NCBI RefSeq assembly: GCF_000020605.1
Contig: NC_012781.1
Span: forward strand, 139,001-203,000
From: Agathobacter rectalis ATCC 33656
GTDB lineage: Bacteria; Bacillota; Clostridia; Lachnospirales; Lachnospiraceae
Direction of reading: 5' to 3'
Length of the DNA stretch: 64,000 nucleotides
The notes below the pieces were generated by a model, which saw only the letters and a program-made list of their open reading frames with translations, did no database searches and had not been told where the DNA came from. Below are positions 17,775-26,350 of the stretch, one piece after another (within the stretch, counting starts at the first letter, position 1; each line of letters opens with the position of its first letter). The translations under genes were made by a program, and so were the position numbers.

Positions 17775-18920
17775 ATGAAACAGATGCATTTAAGAGTAGA
17801 TGATGCATTGTATGAAGAACTTAATACATATTCTGTTGAAACAGAACAATCAATGCAAGCTTGTGTAAGAGAAGCAGTAGTATATTATATTACAGATAAG
17901 AAAAAGAAACAGATACCTATTTTAAAATCTCAATTTACTTTTATTGATCTCTTTGCGGGAATTGGAGGAATGAGACTTGCATATGAGAATGTTGGTGGAA
18001 GATGCGTATATTCCAACGAATGGAATAAGTATAGTCAGCAAACATATTATGCTAATTTTGGGGAACAACCGGAAGGCGATATTACAAAGGTGGACGCTAA
18101 AACAATTCCTGATCATGATATATTGGTTGCAGGGTTCCCGTGTCAACCGTTTTCTATTGCGGGCGTCTCGAAGAAGATTAGTTTGGGAAGAAAGACTGGG
18201 TTTGAAGATAAAACACAAGGAACATTATTCTTTGATGTTTGCAGAATTTTAAAAGAAAAGCGCCCCAAAGCGTTTATGCTTGAAAATGTAAAAAATTTGA
18301 AGAGTCATGATAAAGGAAGGACCTTTAAAACGATTCTAGAATCATTAGATGAGTTGAAATATAAGGTTTTCTTTGCAGTGTTGGACGGACAGAATTTTGT
18401 CCCGCAACATAGAGAGAGAATTATAATTGTTGGCTTTGACATGGAGAGATATGGTGATGATATTGAGTTTGATTTTGACATTACGCCAGTCAATCCGAAA
18501 CCAGTGATGCGAGACATTTTAGAAAAAAAGGTAGATGATAAATATACATTGTCTGATAATTTATGGACATATCTTCAGAATTATGCTGCTAAACATAGGG
18601 CAGCTGGTAATGGATTTGGTTATGGAATTGCGCCTTTGGATGGAGTATCTAGAACTATTAGTGCACGATATCATAAGGATGGATCAGAAATATTAATAGC
18701 TCAAAAGGGAAAAAATCCGAGGAGGTTGACTCCGCGTGAGTGCGCGAGATTACAGGGATTTCCAGAAAGCTTTGTAATACCGGTGTCTGATACGCAAGCG
18801 TATAGACAGTTTGGAAATTCGGTAGTTGTTCCATTAATAGAGAATGTTGCAAAACTGATTGTAGAAAAAATTGATTTATTAGAATCGGATGTTCAGAATG
18901 AAAAAAGGAAGGCGATTTAA
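17775..18920 (+). CDS. EcoRII-type DNA (cytosine-5-)-methyltransferase 3 with ribbon-helix-helix head
   Basis: A 381-residue C5-methyltransferase. Motif [21 protein letters not shown] (56-75), motif [13 protein letters not shown] with catalytic C113, motif VI LEN (159-161), motif VIII VPQHRER (199-205), motif [15 protein letters not shown] and motif [13 protein letters not shown]. The first 40 residues, [13 protein letters not shown] followed by [14 protein letters not shown], look like a ribbon-helix-helix DNA-binding fold fused to the enzyme, which would let it repress its own promoter. GGAGG stands 7 bases before ATG 17775. Its stop shares a base with the start of the EcoRII-like nuclease. 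It probably methylates the same CC-GG-type site that the nuclease cuts. Confidence 0.94.
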   Translation: MKQMHLRVDDALYEELNTYSVETEQSMQACVREAVVYYITDKKKKQIPILKSQFTFIDLFAGIGGMRLAYENVGGRCVYSNEWNKYSQQTYYANFGEQPEGDITKVDAKTIPDHDILVAGFPCQPFSIAGVSKKISLGRKTGFEDKTQGTLFFDVCRILKEKRPKAFMLENVKNLKSHDKGRTFKTILESLDELKYKVFFAVLDGQNFVPQHRERIIIVGFDMERYGDDIEFDFDITPVNPKPVMRDILEKKVDDKYTLSDNLWTYLQNYAAKHRAAGNGFGYGIAPLDGVSRTISARYHKDGSEILIAQKGKNPRRLTPRECARLQGFPESFVIPVSDTQAYRQFGNSVVVPLIENVAKLIVEKIDLLESDVQNEKRKAI

Positions 18921-20095
18921 TGTCAACAGAAATACTAAACAAAGCAATAGAATCAACTGTTGCAAGTGAATTGGCTTTTTGCAAATTTTTATCTGCGAAT
19001 GATACTGGAGCGACAGGTGGACATCAAGGCGGAGTTCTTGTGTCAGTATCTGCAAGTCGCATGTTATTTGTAGAAATATTGCCAGATAATGATATTTTAA
19101 AGAGAGATGTTAAGATAACATGGCAAGGAGATTTGGTTACAGAAAGTACATTTACTTATTACAGTAGCAAAAAGGAACTGAGAATTACGAAATTTGGAAG
19201 AGACTTTGATATAATTAATCCGGATAGAACAGGTTCTTTATTTGTCTTGACAAAACAAAGTTGGGATGATTATTCCGTATTTATAATGGATACGGAGGAT
19301 GAAATAGAAGAATTTTTGAGTACATTTGGGATAAGTGCAACAGAGACTAATTGTTTGTTTGGAGCCGGAGGCGTACAAAGAAGTGTTATAGAACAGCAGG
19401 CTATCGAAACATTTATTTCCTCGTTGGAAGTAGAATTTCCAGAGACAGAGGTGATGTCATCGGCTGCAAGAAATATTTCTGATGCAGTGTATAATCATGT
19501 TGAGTATTTGATTACAAATCCTGATAAAAAGATTATAGAATGGACTAATATGGAATATGCATTATTTAGAGCGCTGGAAGAATATAGATACGGAGATATT
19601 GTAAGATGTGGATTTCCGTCAGTTGAAGAATTTGTTAGTGTTGCGAATTCTGTATTAAATAGACGTAAGAGCAGAGCAGGAAAGAGTTTAGAACATCATT
19701 TGGAGGCAATATTTGTAGCTAATGAAATTATTTATGATGCGCAACCTGTTACAGAAGGAAAAAAGAAACCAGATTTTCTATTTCCATCAGCAGTGGCATA
19801 TCGTGATTTGACATATCCTGTAAGTAAATTGGCGACCTTGGCAGCTAAAACAACTTGTAAGGATAGATGGCGTCAAATTCTGAATGAGGCAAATCGATTA
19901 AAAGATGAAAATAAGTTTTTATGCACATTGCAACAGGGAGTATCACCTATGCAAATGGATGAGATGGAGGCAGAAAAAGTTATTCTTGTGGTACCTAAAC
20001 CATACATATCATGTTATCCAAGAGATAGACAAGATAGAATTTGGACAATATCTCGTTTTGTAAGGTATATTAAGAGTATTCAAAATACTGATTAA
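18920..20095 (+). CDS. EcoRII-family type IIE restriction endonuclease
   Basis: A 391-residue endonuclease, close in length to EcoRII (about 400). The N-terminal effector domain is suggested by KFLSANDTGATGGHQGG (23-39), and the C-terminal catalytic domain (EcoRII-C, PF09019) by NRRKSRAGKSLEHHLEAIF, KPDFLFPS and AAKTTCKDRWRQI. The likely PD-(D/E)XK residues are E258, D285 and K310. Enzymes of this family cut at CCWGG or CCNGG and need a second site as allosteric effector. It is translationally coupled (TAATG) to the methyltransferase. All key motifs are intact, so the gene looks functional. Confidence 0.92.
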   Translation: MSTEILNKAIESTVASELAFCKFLSANDTGATGGHQGGVLVSVSASRMLFVEILPDNDILKRDVKITWQGDLVTESTFTYYSSKKELRITKFGRDFDIINPDRTGSLFVLTKQSWDDYSVFIMDTEDEIEEFLSTFGISATETNCLFGAGGVQRSVIEQQAIETFISSLEVEFPETEVMSSAARNISDAVYNHVEYLITNPDKKIIEWTNMEYALFRALEEYRYGDIVRCGFPSVEEFVSVANSVLNRRKSRAGKSLEHHLEAIFVANEIIYDAQPVTEGKKKPDFLFPSAVAYRDLTYPVSKLATLAAKTTCKDRWRQILNEANRLKDENKFLCTLQQGVSPMQMDEMEAEKVILVVPKPYISCYPRDRQDRIWTISRFVRYIKSIQNTD

Positions 20096-20132
20096 GTCTC
20101 TACAGTGTTAATAATATGCGGATTTTTAATAA

Positions 20133-20152
20133 CACCAAATTATGGTGAATTT
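20133..20152 (+). terminator. Short hairpin after the EcoRII-type gene
   Basis: CACCA and TGGTG pair around AATTA, followed by AATTTT. The stem is only five base pairs, so termination would be weak. It lies 38 bases after the nuclease stop codon. Confidence 0.4.
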
Positions 20153-20392
20153 TACTAAAAAAACACCAACCCTGTCCATAGACAAACACAAAACCCCATT
20201 GTATAATGAACACACGATTTGCAAATTTCATACTCTGCAGAAGTGTACAATCACTGACCGAGGCAGTATGATATTTTGTGGAAATCAGAAAAATGTCACA
20301 AACTGACACTTTTTCGCAAAAATAGACCATGATAGTCCCTTGTGGACGAGACAGGATGGGTTTATACTATATCCAGGCTTGAGACAAGCCAA

Positions 20393-20408
20393 TGAGAAAA
20401 TGAAAATT
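20393..20408 (+). repeat. Left copy of a 16-bp direct repeat (candidate att site)
   Basis: TGAGAAAATGAAAATT at 20393-20408 is repeated exactly at 26351-26366. Both copies are preceded within a few bases by GCCA. The pair brackets the structured RNA region, the serine recombinase, the Kiwa genes, the PD-(D/E)XK gene and the tRNA-like sequence. The size and location are those expected of core sites left by a large serine recombinase. Confidence 0.6.
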
Positions 20409-20439
20409 GACAACTGAATAGCAGTTACAGATTTGAGTA

Positions 20440-20800
20440 AAATTACGGATCATATACCCGCAGGATGAAAGTCACAGTTATCATATTAGTAGGCTGATGG
20501 ATTGAGAGATGAAGGCCAAGAGGCTGGACAGAAGTCCGGGCAATGCGGGAGCAGGTATGTTGCGTAAGGATAATAACCCATGAGGGGCGAGAGGTTCGTC
20601 CCGATCCCCGCAATGCATGTAGGGGAGATAGTGCTTCTCCAGAATGGAGGAGGGCGTCGTGAACACAGCTAGTGGCTCGTCTGTAATTCCCGGAGGTGAG
20701 TACACCTTTACGTATACGGGGCGATGAGGGGTTAGGAAGACCGGCGTATACCTTCATAGGACGTTAAAAGAAGTCCAGAACAGAATTAGTGATAACCAAA
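20440..20800 (+). ncRNA. Unassigned highly structured RNA-like region
   Basis: About 360 bases, clearly richer in G and C than the surrounding island, contain several strong helices on the plus strand: GGGGCGA/TCGTCCC (20584-20602), CTTCTCC/GGAGGAG (20634-20652), GCGGG...CCCGC bracketing the first hairpin, and GTATACGG...CCGGCGTATAC near 20711-20750. No long plus-strand frame crosses it, and the minus-strand frames through it have no ribosome-binding site. An intrinsic terminator follows on the plus strand. It may be a stand-alone ncRNA, the leader of the recombinase mRNA, or the ORF-less 5' part of a decayed group II intron. I could not find an intron domain V or a reverse transcriptase, and I do not recognise the family. 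Confidence 0.5.
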
Positions 20801-20802
20801 AT

Positions 20803-20853
20803 CGTTATCCATAGTTTATGCATTTTCGAATGAGCTATGGATAGCGTTTTTTT
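20803..20853 (+). terminator. Strong terminator or attenuator just before the recombinase
   Basis: CGTTATCCATAG pairs with CTATGGATAGCG, the loop closes further with CATT-TTCG-AATG, and seven T follow. It ends 3 bases before the ribosome-binding site of the recombinase gene. Transcription reaching the recombinase would have to pass it, so it may both end the structured RNA and hold recombinase expression low. Confidence 0.8.
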
Positions 20854-20868
20854 ATGGAGGTAGCGCAG

Positions 20869-22584
20869 ATGGAAGAAAAAATAGATATTACAGATAAAAC
20901 AATTGAAATAGATACAGATAAAGGGAGTGCCATAAAAGTAACCATGTCATATGGTGAACAATCAACGCTAGAGGAGTTGTTGATAGCATATCTGGAGCAG
21001 ATAGCAATATATTTGAGATTATCAAAGGAAGATGAATTTGTAAAAGATGAGAGCAACAGTATTACCAATCAGCGTGCTTTTATCCGTGGATTTATTAATA
21101 AAAATAAGGAACTTCGCAAAATGAGTGTGATGGAGTTTGTGGATGATGGCTATTCAGGTAAAAATATGGACCGCCCGGATATGCAGAGAATGCTGGACCT
21201 TGTGAAAAGAAAGCAGATTTCATGCGTTATTGTAAAGGATTTCTCCAGATTTTCCAGAGATCATATCGAGCAGGGAAAATATATTGAACAGATATTTCCT
21301 TTTATGGGTGTGCGATTTATTGCTATAAACGATAATTATGACAGCGCAGATTATGTGGGTGGTATTGGTGAGATTGATGTTGCATTTAAGGGAATCATGT
21401 ATGATTTCTTCAGTGAGGAGCAGTCTTCCAAAGTATCATTGACACTTGATACAAAGCGTGGCAATGGTAAGTACATAGCTACCTATGCTCCTTATGGCTA
21501 TGTGAAAAGTCCGGAGGACAAGCATAAGCTGGTTGTGGATGAGTTTGCCAGTCAGATTGTAAAGCGCATTTTCAAAGAGTTTCTGTCTGGAAAATCTATG
21601 TACAAAATTTCAGAAGGACTGAACCGGGATGGAATAGATACGCCGGGCGTGTATATTGCCATGCAGACAGAAAGTGAAAAGCAACTTGCCAGATATCGTG
21701 AGAAAAAGCCTCTCTGGAATAATGTTGCAATAGGAAGAATCCTCGAAAATGAGCAATATACCGGCACGATGATTTACAGCCGCTTCAAGATTGAGAATGT
21801 TGGCGATAAACATGCAAAAGCACTTCCAAAGGATGAATGGAAGCGTGTGGAAAATTGTCACGAGGCAATTATCAGCAAGGAGGATTTTGAAAAAGCCGCT
21901 GCCATGCGAAAAGGAAATACATGTGCCAGTGCCAAAAGAAAGCATGAAACACATTGCCTGACCGGCAAGATGATCTGTGGAAACTGTGGGCATCGCCTGT
22001 CCCATACTTATGCCGGTCGACCGAAGTATTATTGTGCAAATCATTATCTGGATAAGACTGATGGAAAATGCAATATCAGCGTGTTGGATGCCTATATGGA
22101 AAGTGTTGTGAAGAAAGCACTTCAGATGATGATTGATGTGTTGGTGGATTCCAGAAAGGTTGTGGATATGCAACGGGAGAAACAGGCAGAACGATTAAAG
22201 CAGGCAGAAAAGCATCTTTCAGATATGGAGCATAGCCGTGAACTGATCGAAAAGAACCTGCGTGAAGCTTATGAAAGTTACAAGCTTGGCATGACGGATA
22301 AGGAAACATATCTGGAACAGCGTAAGATATATGAGCAGATGCTTGAGCGCCTGCGGGAGAATATCGAAAAGCAGAGGGCAGCAGTCACCAAGATGGCAGA
22401 TGTTGATGTGCCGGAAGTGGCAGGTCTGGAGATGTTGGAAGGGCAGCTGAAGCTGACGGGACTTAACAGGGAAATGGTGGATGCTTTTGTGGAGGAGATT
22501 GTTGTGTATGCAAAGGACAGGGTGGAGATAAAGTGGAAGTTTAAGGATGAGTTTTGGGAGACAGAAAAGGCTCGAAAGCCTTGA
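20869..22584 (+). CDS. Large serine recombinase
   Basis: A 571-residue large serine recombinase. The resolvase catalytic domain begins unusually late: the catalytic serine is S52 in IAIYLRLSKED, after an acidic extension of about 45 residues. DFSRFSRDHIEQGKYIEQ and the E-helix follow. The recombinase DNA-binding domain covers about 200-330 (YAPYGYVKSPEDKHKL, ILENEQYTG), a zinc ribbon lies near 365-395 (CGNCGHRL ... YYCANH), and a coiled coil near 430-520. GGAGG is 8 bases before ATG 20869. It probably integrates and excises the element bracketed by the 16-bp repeats. All catalytic motifs appear intact. Confidence 0.93.
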   Translation: MEEKIDITDKTIEIDTDKGSAIKVTMSYGEQSTLEELLIAYLEQIAIYLRLSKEDEFVKDESNSITNQRAFIRGFINKNKELRKMSVMEFVDDGYSGKNMDRPDMQRMLDLVKRKQISCVIVKDFSRFSRDHIEQGKYIEQIFPFMGVRFIAINDNYDSADYVGGIGEIDVAFKGIMYDFFSEEQSSKVSLTLDTKRGNGKYIATYAPYGYVKSPEDKHKLVVDEFASQIVKRIFKEFLSGKSMYKISEGLNRDGIDTPGVYIAMQTESEKQLARYREKKPLWNNVAIGRILENEQYTGTMIYSRFKIENVGDKHAKALPKDEWKRVENCHEAIISKEDFEKAAAMRKGNTCASAKRKHETHCLTGKMICGNCGHRLSHTYAGRPKYYCANHYLDKTDGKCNISVLDAYMESVVKKALQMMIDVLVDSRKVVDMQREKQAERLKQAEKHLSDMEHSRELIEKNLREAYESYKLGMTDKETYLEQRKIYEQMLERLRENIEKQRAAVTKMADVDVPEVAGLEMLEGQLKLTGLNREMVDAFVEEIVVYAKDRVEIKWKFKDEFWETEKARKP

Positions 22585-22690
22585 TAATACTGAATATTCG
22601 GTGGAGATTAGTGAGAGGAGGTGGTATAATTGGAATGGGAGCGAAAAGTCAAAACAAATATATTGTCAAGAAGGAAAAGAGGTGAAGTGA

Positions 22691-23269
22691 TTGAAGAAGC
22701 AATTGATTATTTTGTCGTTAAGTCCGTTATTTTTATTAACAATACTGCAATATTTTCCATTTGAGAAGTTTGGTTGTGTGGTTGGCAATTTGTTCAATAT
22801 TCAGATGGTTTATAAACATTTGCCGTTATATATAGGAATGTGGATTTGTTTGATTTGGGTTATTGTGTCTTTGATCATATTTATTAAATTTGTATGTTTT
22901 CAACGATATGACGTAGTTGGAGGTTATGAAGTTAAGGATATCAAAGAAGAAAAAGATGCCGGATTGAATTTCTTTCTTACACTTATTTTGCCATTGTTGG
23001 TTAACGATATTTCGACGTGGAATGGTTTATTATTGATGATTTTTCTAGTTGTTATAATAATATGTTTGTTGTCGAAAACCAATTTATACTATCAAAACCC
23101 AGTACTAATAATATTGAAATATAAGGTGTATAAATTTAAATTTGTTGACAATGAGCATTTGCCAGATGGAGAGTATATTGCATTGATAAGAGGCAATATG
23201 GATAGTCGCAACACAATAGAGTACAAGAAGATAGAGGACAATGTTTTAGTTATCAGAAAGGAAGGATAA
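22691..23269 (+). CDS. kwaA: KwaA, membrane subunit of a Kiwa anti-phage system
   Basis: A 192-residue protein starting at TTG 22691 after GAGGTGA. It has four hydrophobic segments (about residues 4-23, 46-72, 92-107 and 112-130) and a C-terminal cytoplasmic tail of about 55 residues. Alone this would be unassignable, but size, four-span topology and the following DUF4868 gene match the two-gene Kiwa arrangement, in which KwaA is the membrane sensor and KwaB the DNA-binding effector. It begins 106 bases after the recombinase stop, which is typical for cargo next to an integrase. Confidence 0.8.
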   Translation: MKKQLIILSLSPLFLLTILQYFPFEKFGCVVGNLFNIQMVYKHLPLYIGMWICLIWVIVSLIIFIKFVCFQRYDVVGGYEVKDIKEEKDAGLNFFLTLILPLLVNDISTWNGLLLMIFLVVIIICLLSKTNLYYQNPVLIILKYKVYKFKFVDNEHLPDGEYIALIRGNMDSRNTIEYKKIEDNVLVIRKEG

Positions 23270-23273
23270 ATTC

Positions 23274-24227
23274 ATGAATAAACAAGAGATAACATCAAAA
23301 ATTAAAGAAATTACAGAAACAGGTGCAGTGTGCGGTGTTGATGTATACGTCTGCTTAAAAGGTGAGGAGCAGGGATTTTATATTGAGAAGATGATATCGA
23401 TGAATTCCTTGAAAGATAGAATTCGGTCTATTGCTTTGGAGATTATTAATACACAGTATTTGCAAGATGAGGTGGTGTACTGTGATATTTTAGATGTTAT
23501 AGATAATAAAAAGGCAGTTTATGTTTTGGAGCAAAGTGATGAGTACAAACCATTTGCCTTGCTAAATGATGATAGTATGGATGAGGTTTTCAATTTTGAC
23601 GAAAAGGACATAGGAAATGTCCTTGGCTTTTTATTCAAAATAAATCTAAATAGCAAGAAATTGTTTATATATCAGCAAGCATATGTAGGATCCAGATTGC
23701 AGGCAAAAAATAATCTAAGAATAATACAAAAAGATAATGTGTTTGAAATTGTCGATAAAGAAATGCTGAAAATCGATAAAAGAGGAGAGTTACTTATCTT
23801 AGATAATACTATATTGGTAAGAAATGTTAAGGTTCTTCAAGATTTTTTTGGCTTTCAAGTGTTTGTCCGTAACCAAGCACAGAGTGTTATTTCCAAACTG
23901 GAAGAATTAGATATTATTGGAAATATAGCTACATTGAAGGAATATCAAACTGGAGAAAAATTAACTATATCCAAAAAACTTATGAAAGTGAAGAATTCAC
24001 CAGTGTTGGCAATGGATAAAGATGAACTCATAAATAAAATACCATTAGTTCCTCGATATAAAAATATTATACATATTGAAAATGGAAAGATTCGTACAAA
24101 TACGAAAAAAGATGTCGATAATCTTATGAAATTGCTTAATGATGATTATGTTAAATCGGAATTGACTGATATGGAGTATGATAGTACGTCCAAAACATTA
24201 TTAAATAGTGAAAGTCAAGATGAGTAA
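23274..24227 (+). CDS. kwaB: KwaB (DUF4868), effector of the Kiwa system
   Basis: A 317-residue soluble protein with the DUF4868 (PF16162) pattern: a beta-rich N-terminal half, then LGFLFKINLNSKKLFIYQQAY, FEIVDKEMLKIDKRGELLIL, and the helical segment VKVLQDFFGFQVFVRNQAQSVI at about 195-216. In published work KwaB binds DNA and cooperates with KwaA at the membrane to stop phage replication. It starts 4 bases after kwaA and is cotranscribed with it. No nuclease motif is evident in KwaB itself. Together the two genes make a complete Kiwa system, here carried as cargo of a serine-recombinase element. Confidence 0.85.
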   Translation: MNKQEITSKIKEITETGAVCGVDVYVCLKGEEQGFYIEKMISMNSLKDRIRSIALEIINTQYLQDEVVYCDILDVIDNKKAVYVLEQSDEYKPFALLNDDSMDEVFNFDEKDIGNVLGFLFKINLNSKKLFIYQQAYVGSRLQAKNNLRIIQKDNVFEIVDKEMLKIDKRGELLILDNTILVRNVKVLQDFFGFQVFVRNQAQSVISKLEELDIIGNIATLKEYQTGEKLTISKKLMKVKNSPVLAMDKDELINKIPLVPRYKNIIHIENGKIRTNTKKDVDNLMKLLNDDYVKSELTDMEYDSTSKTLLNSESQDE

Positions 24228-24425
24228 ATGGATTGTAATGTTTTAAATTTCCCCTATGGTATGTGCATAGCTATAAAGCATCAAAAAGGGGTAAGGCCCG
24301 TACTCTATAACCACGTGTGGATAATTATAGGTTGAGAGACATTTCATAATACCATATTATTGATAGCAAATTAAAGTTGTTTATGATGAAAAAAGTAATG
24401 AAAATTTGTGGGAGGGATGATTAGC

Positions 24426-26144
24426 TTGGAAAGACAAGAAGAGTATGAATTAAGACAAGTTTTATTTTCAGAAATTAATAAAGATATAGATAATAATTTT
24501 CAGGGGGTATATGAAAAAATTTCACATGATTTTGGAAAAGAAATACTTTATCCATTGTCTGTGGTTGAGAAAAAATTTAATGATATGTCGATGAAATCTC
24601 TTAATAATGGATTGTTTGCTAATAATGAATTAATGATATCAGTCAATCCATTGAGAGAAGCTGTCTATTGGTACATTAAAAATATAATGGAAAAGAACGG
24701 AAAATTAAAGTATCAGAGTGCAGTGTTTGGCGAACAGTTACCAGGTGAATATGAATTTATAGAATGGGTGTTAAAGATATATGATGAATATTCAAAAGCG
24801 AATTTGATAAAGAGTATAAGAGATGGTTCTTCAAAGGTTGAAATCAGAGAAGAAAAAAATGGTAACTTAGGTTTTTATTTTCCAGTAATAAAGGACGAAT
24901 ATAGCAAAGAGATGATTTATTATTATGGATTGGATGATGCCCTTGCTTCAGAAGCAGAAAGGCATGTTTTTACTGAGTGTGAGAAATATTTGCTTGATAA
25001 AATAAATGTTTTTGTTTTGTCCCAAAATCCCCAATTGGTAATAACATATTTTAATATTTTGCGAAGAATGACATCGGTGATAGATTTAAAGTATTTTGAG
25101 TTATGTAAAAAACGTATACTGATAGATCTTAATAAAATATCAAGTTCAACATTAAAAAGTAGATATAGAGATAATGGTGAAAGTGTAATAAATAGTAAGG
25201 ATGAACTTGCTTCATTTTTAACATTATTTTACTATTTGAGCAGGGTAGATTCAGTAAAAAGAATGCTTACATTTACGACAGGTTATGGAGATGGGAAATA
25301 TTATTGTGTGTATGAACTGCCCAAACTCTTGGCATTAGGAAAGCAAGTAGGCCTTTCTAATGATGTAATGAAGGTTTATGTAAAATATTTTTCTGTTGAC
25401 CCGAGTGTTCAAGGTGGATCTTTTTTGGAATTTCCGTTCATAGTATGTCGAGAAAAGGTTATTTGGATTCCAAGTTCTATAGTGCTGAACGATTTTCAAT
25501 TTTCCATAGTAAATGGCCATTACTATAAAGCTGTTGATTTTTATGAGAAGGATGATACTGTGTCTCAATCTATTGTAGATTATGTTGTAAACCATAGTAA
25601 AAAATATAAGAATATAATGGTAAGATCAAATTATCTATATAATGAGCCTGGTCTTAAATTTAATGGTAGAGATTTGAAGAGCGATATTGATGTTGCAATT
25701 TATGACATAAAGACAAAAAAATTGTTAGTTCTGGAATGTAAATGGAAAGAAAATGTATATTTGAATCATGATGATTATTTGCAGATAGAAGATGCTATTA
25801 GAAAAGTGTATTCAAGACAATTAGAAAAACATCAATTCTATTTAGGGTTAGGAAAAGAGAAAATATCAAAAATTTTTGATAATGAAATAGATTTTGATAA
25901 AATTACTAATTTGGATATTCTGTATCTGTTTGTTGATAAGCGGATTCAGTTTCACGATAATAAAAAAAATAGACATGCAGTACCTATTTTTCTGTTGGCA
26001 CATCTTTTTGAAAAATATAGTACAGAAGATGAGTTAGACTTAAATGCATTATTTGAAGATATTCGAAGAATGGAAAGCAAGGTTAGTCGAGAAAGAGTAA
26101 AATTATTAAATCCTGTAAAGATTGGAAAATATACAGTTGAATAA
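24426..26144 (+). CDS. Unassigned protein with a PD-(D/E)XK nuclease domain
   Basis: A protein of 572 residues from TTG 24426, which has GGAGG 10 bases before it; ATG 24417 is possible but the site touches it. I do not recognise the N-terminal 400 residues, which look helical. The C-terminal part contains a good PD-(D/E)XK core: SDIDVAIYD then LLVLECKW, about residues 418-440, giving D, E and K in the proper order and spacing. The end (about 500-560) is helical and basic. The gene follows kwaB by about 200 bases and shares its AT-rich composition. It may be a separate single-gene defence system or a third Kiwa-linked factor. Confidence 0.7.
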   Translation: MERQEEYELRQVLFSEINKDIDNNFQGVYEKISHDFGKEILYPLSVVEKKFNDMSMKSLNNGLFANNELMISVNPLREAVYWYIKNIMEKNGKLKYQSAVFGEQLPGEYEFIEWVLKIYDEYSKANLIKSIRDGSSKVEIREEKNGNLGFYFPVIKDEYSKEMIYYYGLDDALASEAERHVFTECEKYLLDKINVFVLSQNPQLVITYFNILRRMTSVIDLKYFELCKKRILIDLNKISSSTLKSRYRDNGESVINSKDELASFLTLFYYLSRVDSVKRMLTFTTGYGDGKYYCVYELPKLLALGKQVGLSNDVMKVYVKYFSVDPSVQGGSFLEFPFIVCREKVIWIPSSIVLNDFQFSIVNGHYYKAVDFYEKDDTVSQSIVDYVVNHSKKYKNIMVRSNYLYNEPGLKFNGRDLKSDIDVAIYDIKTKKLLVLECKWKENVYLNHDDYLQIEDAIRKVYSRQLEKHQFYLGLGKEKISKIFDNEIDFDKITNLDILYLFVDKRIQFHDNKKNRHAVPIFLLAHLFEKYSTEDELDLNALFEDIRRMESKVSRERVKLLNPVKIGKYTVE

Positions 26145-26240
26145 AAAGAATGTTTTACGGTAGATGTTTTGTAAATCTATTTAGCAATGGTACAATATAG
26201 ATGATTGCAAAGCTGTTTCCATAACCCGCCACCGCCTTAA

Positions 26241-26313
26241 GCGAGGATAGCGCAGCGGAGAGGCGCAGTACCAGTTCTGGTAAAGGACGCAGGTTCGACT
26301 CCTGCACCTCGCC
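26241..26313 (+). ncRNA. tRNA-like sequence with a tetraloop in place of the anticodon loop
   Basis: GCGAGGA and ACCTCGC form an acceptor stem (six of seven pairs). The D arm is GCGC-AGCGGAGAG-GCGC. The T arm is perfect: GCAGG-TTCGACT-CCTGC. Between them, TACCA-GTTC-TGGTA forms a five-base-pair helix with a 4-base loop rather than a 7-base anticodon loop, and no reading of 17 bases gives a normal anticodon arm. It therefore cannot decode normally. It lies at the right end of the recombinase element, just inside the right 16-bp repeat. It may be a pseudo-tRNA, a tRNA mimic, or part of the attachment region. Confidence 0.65.
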
Positions 26314-26350
26314 TTTAAAATTGAATATTGCTATTGGTAAAGATGCCATT

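Noticed and set aside
20443-20757. Minus-strand open frames of 104 and 74 codons
   Set aside because: They run antisense through the structured RNA-like region, have no ribosome-binding site, and their proline/serine-rich content is what GC-rich helices give in translation.
20440-20853. Group II intron or retron
   Set aside because: No reverse transcriptase and no recognisable domain V hairpin were found; kept only as one possible origin of the structured region.
26241-26313. Functional tRNA gene
   Set aside because: The anticodon arm has a 4-base loop and the acceptor stem has a mismatch; normal decoding is not possible.
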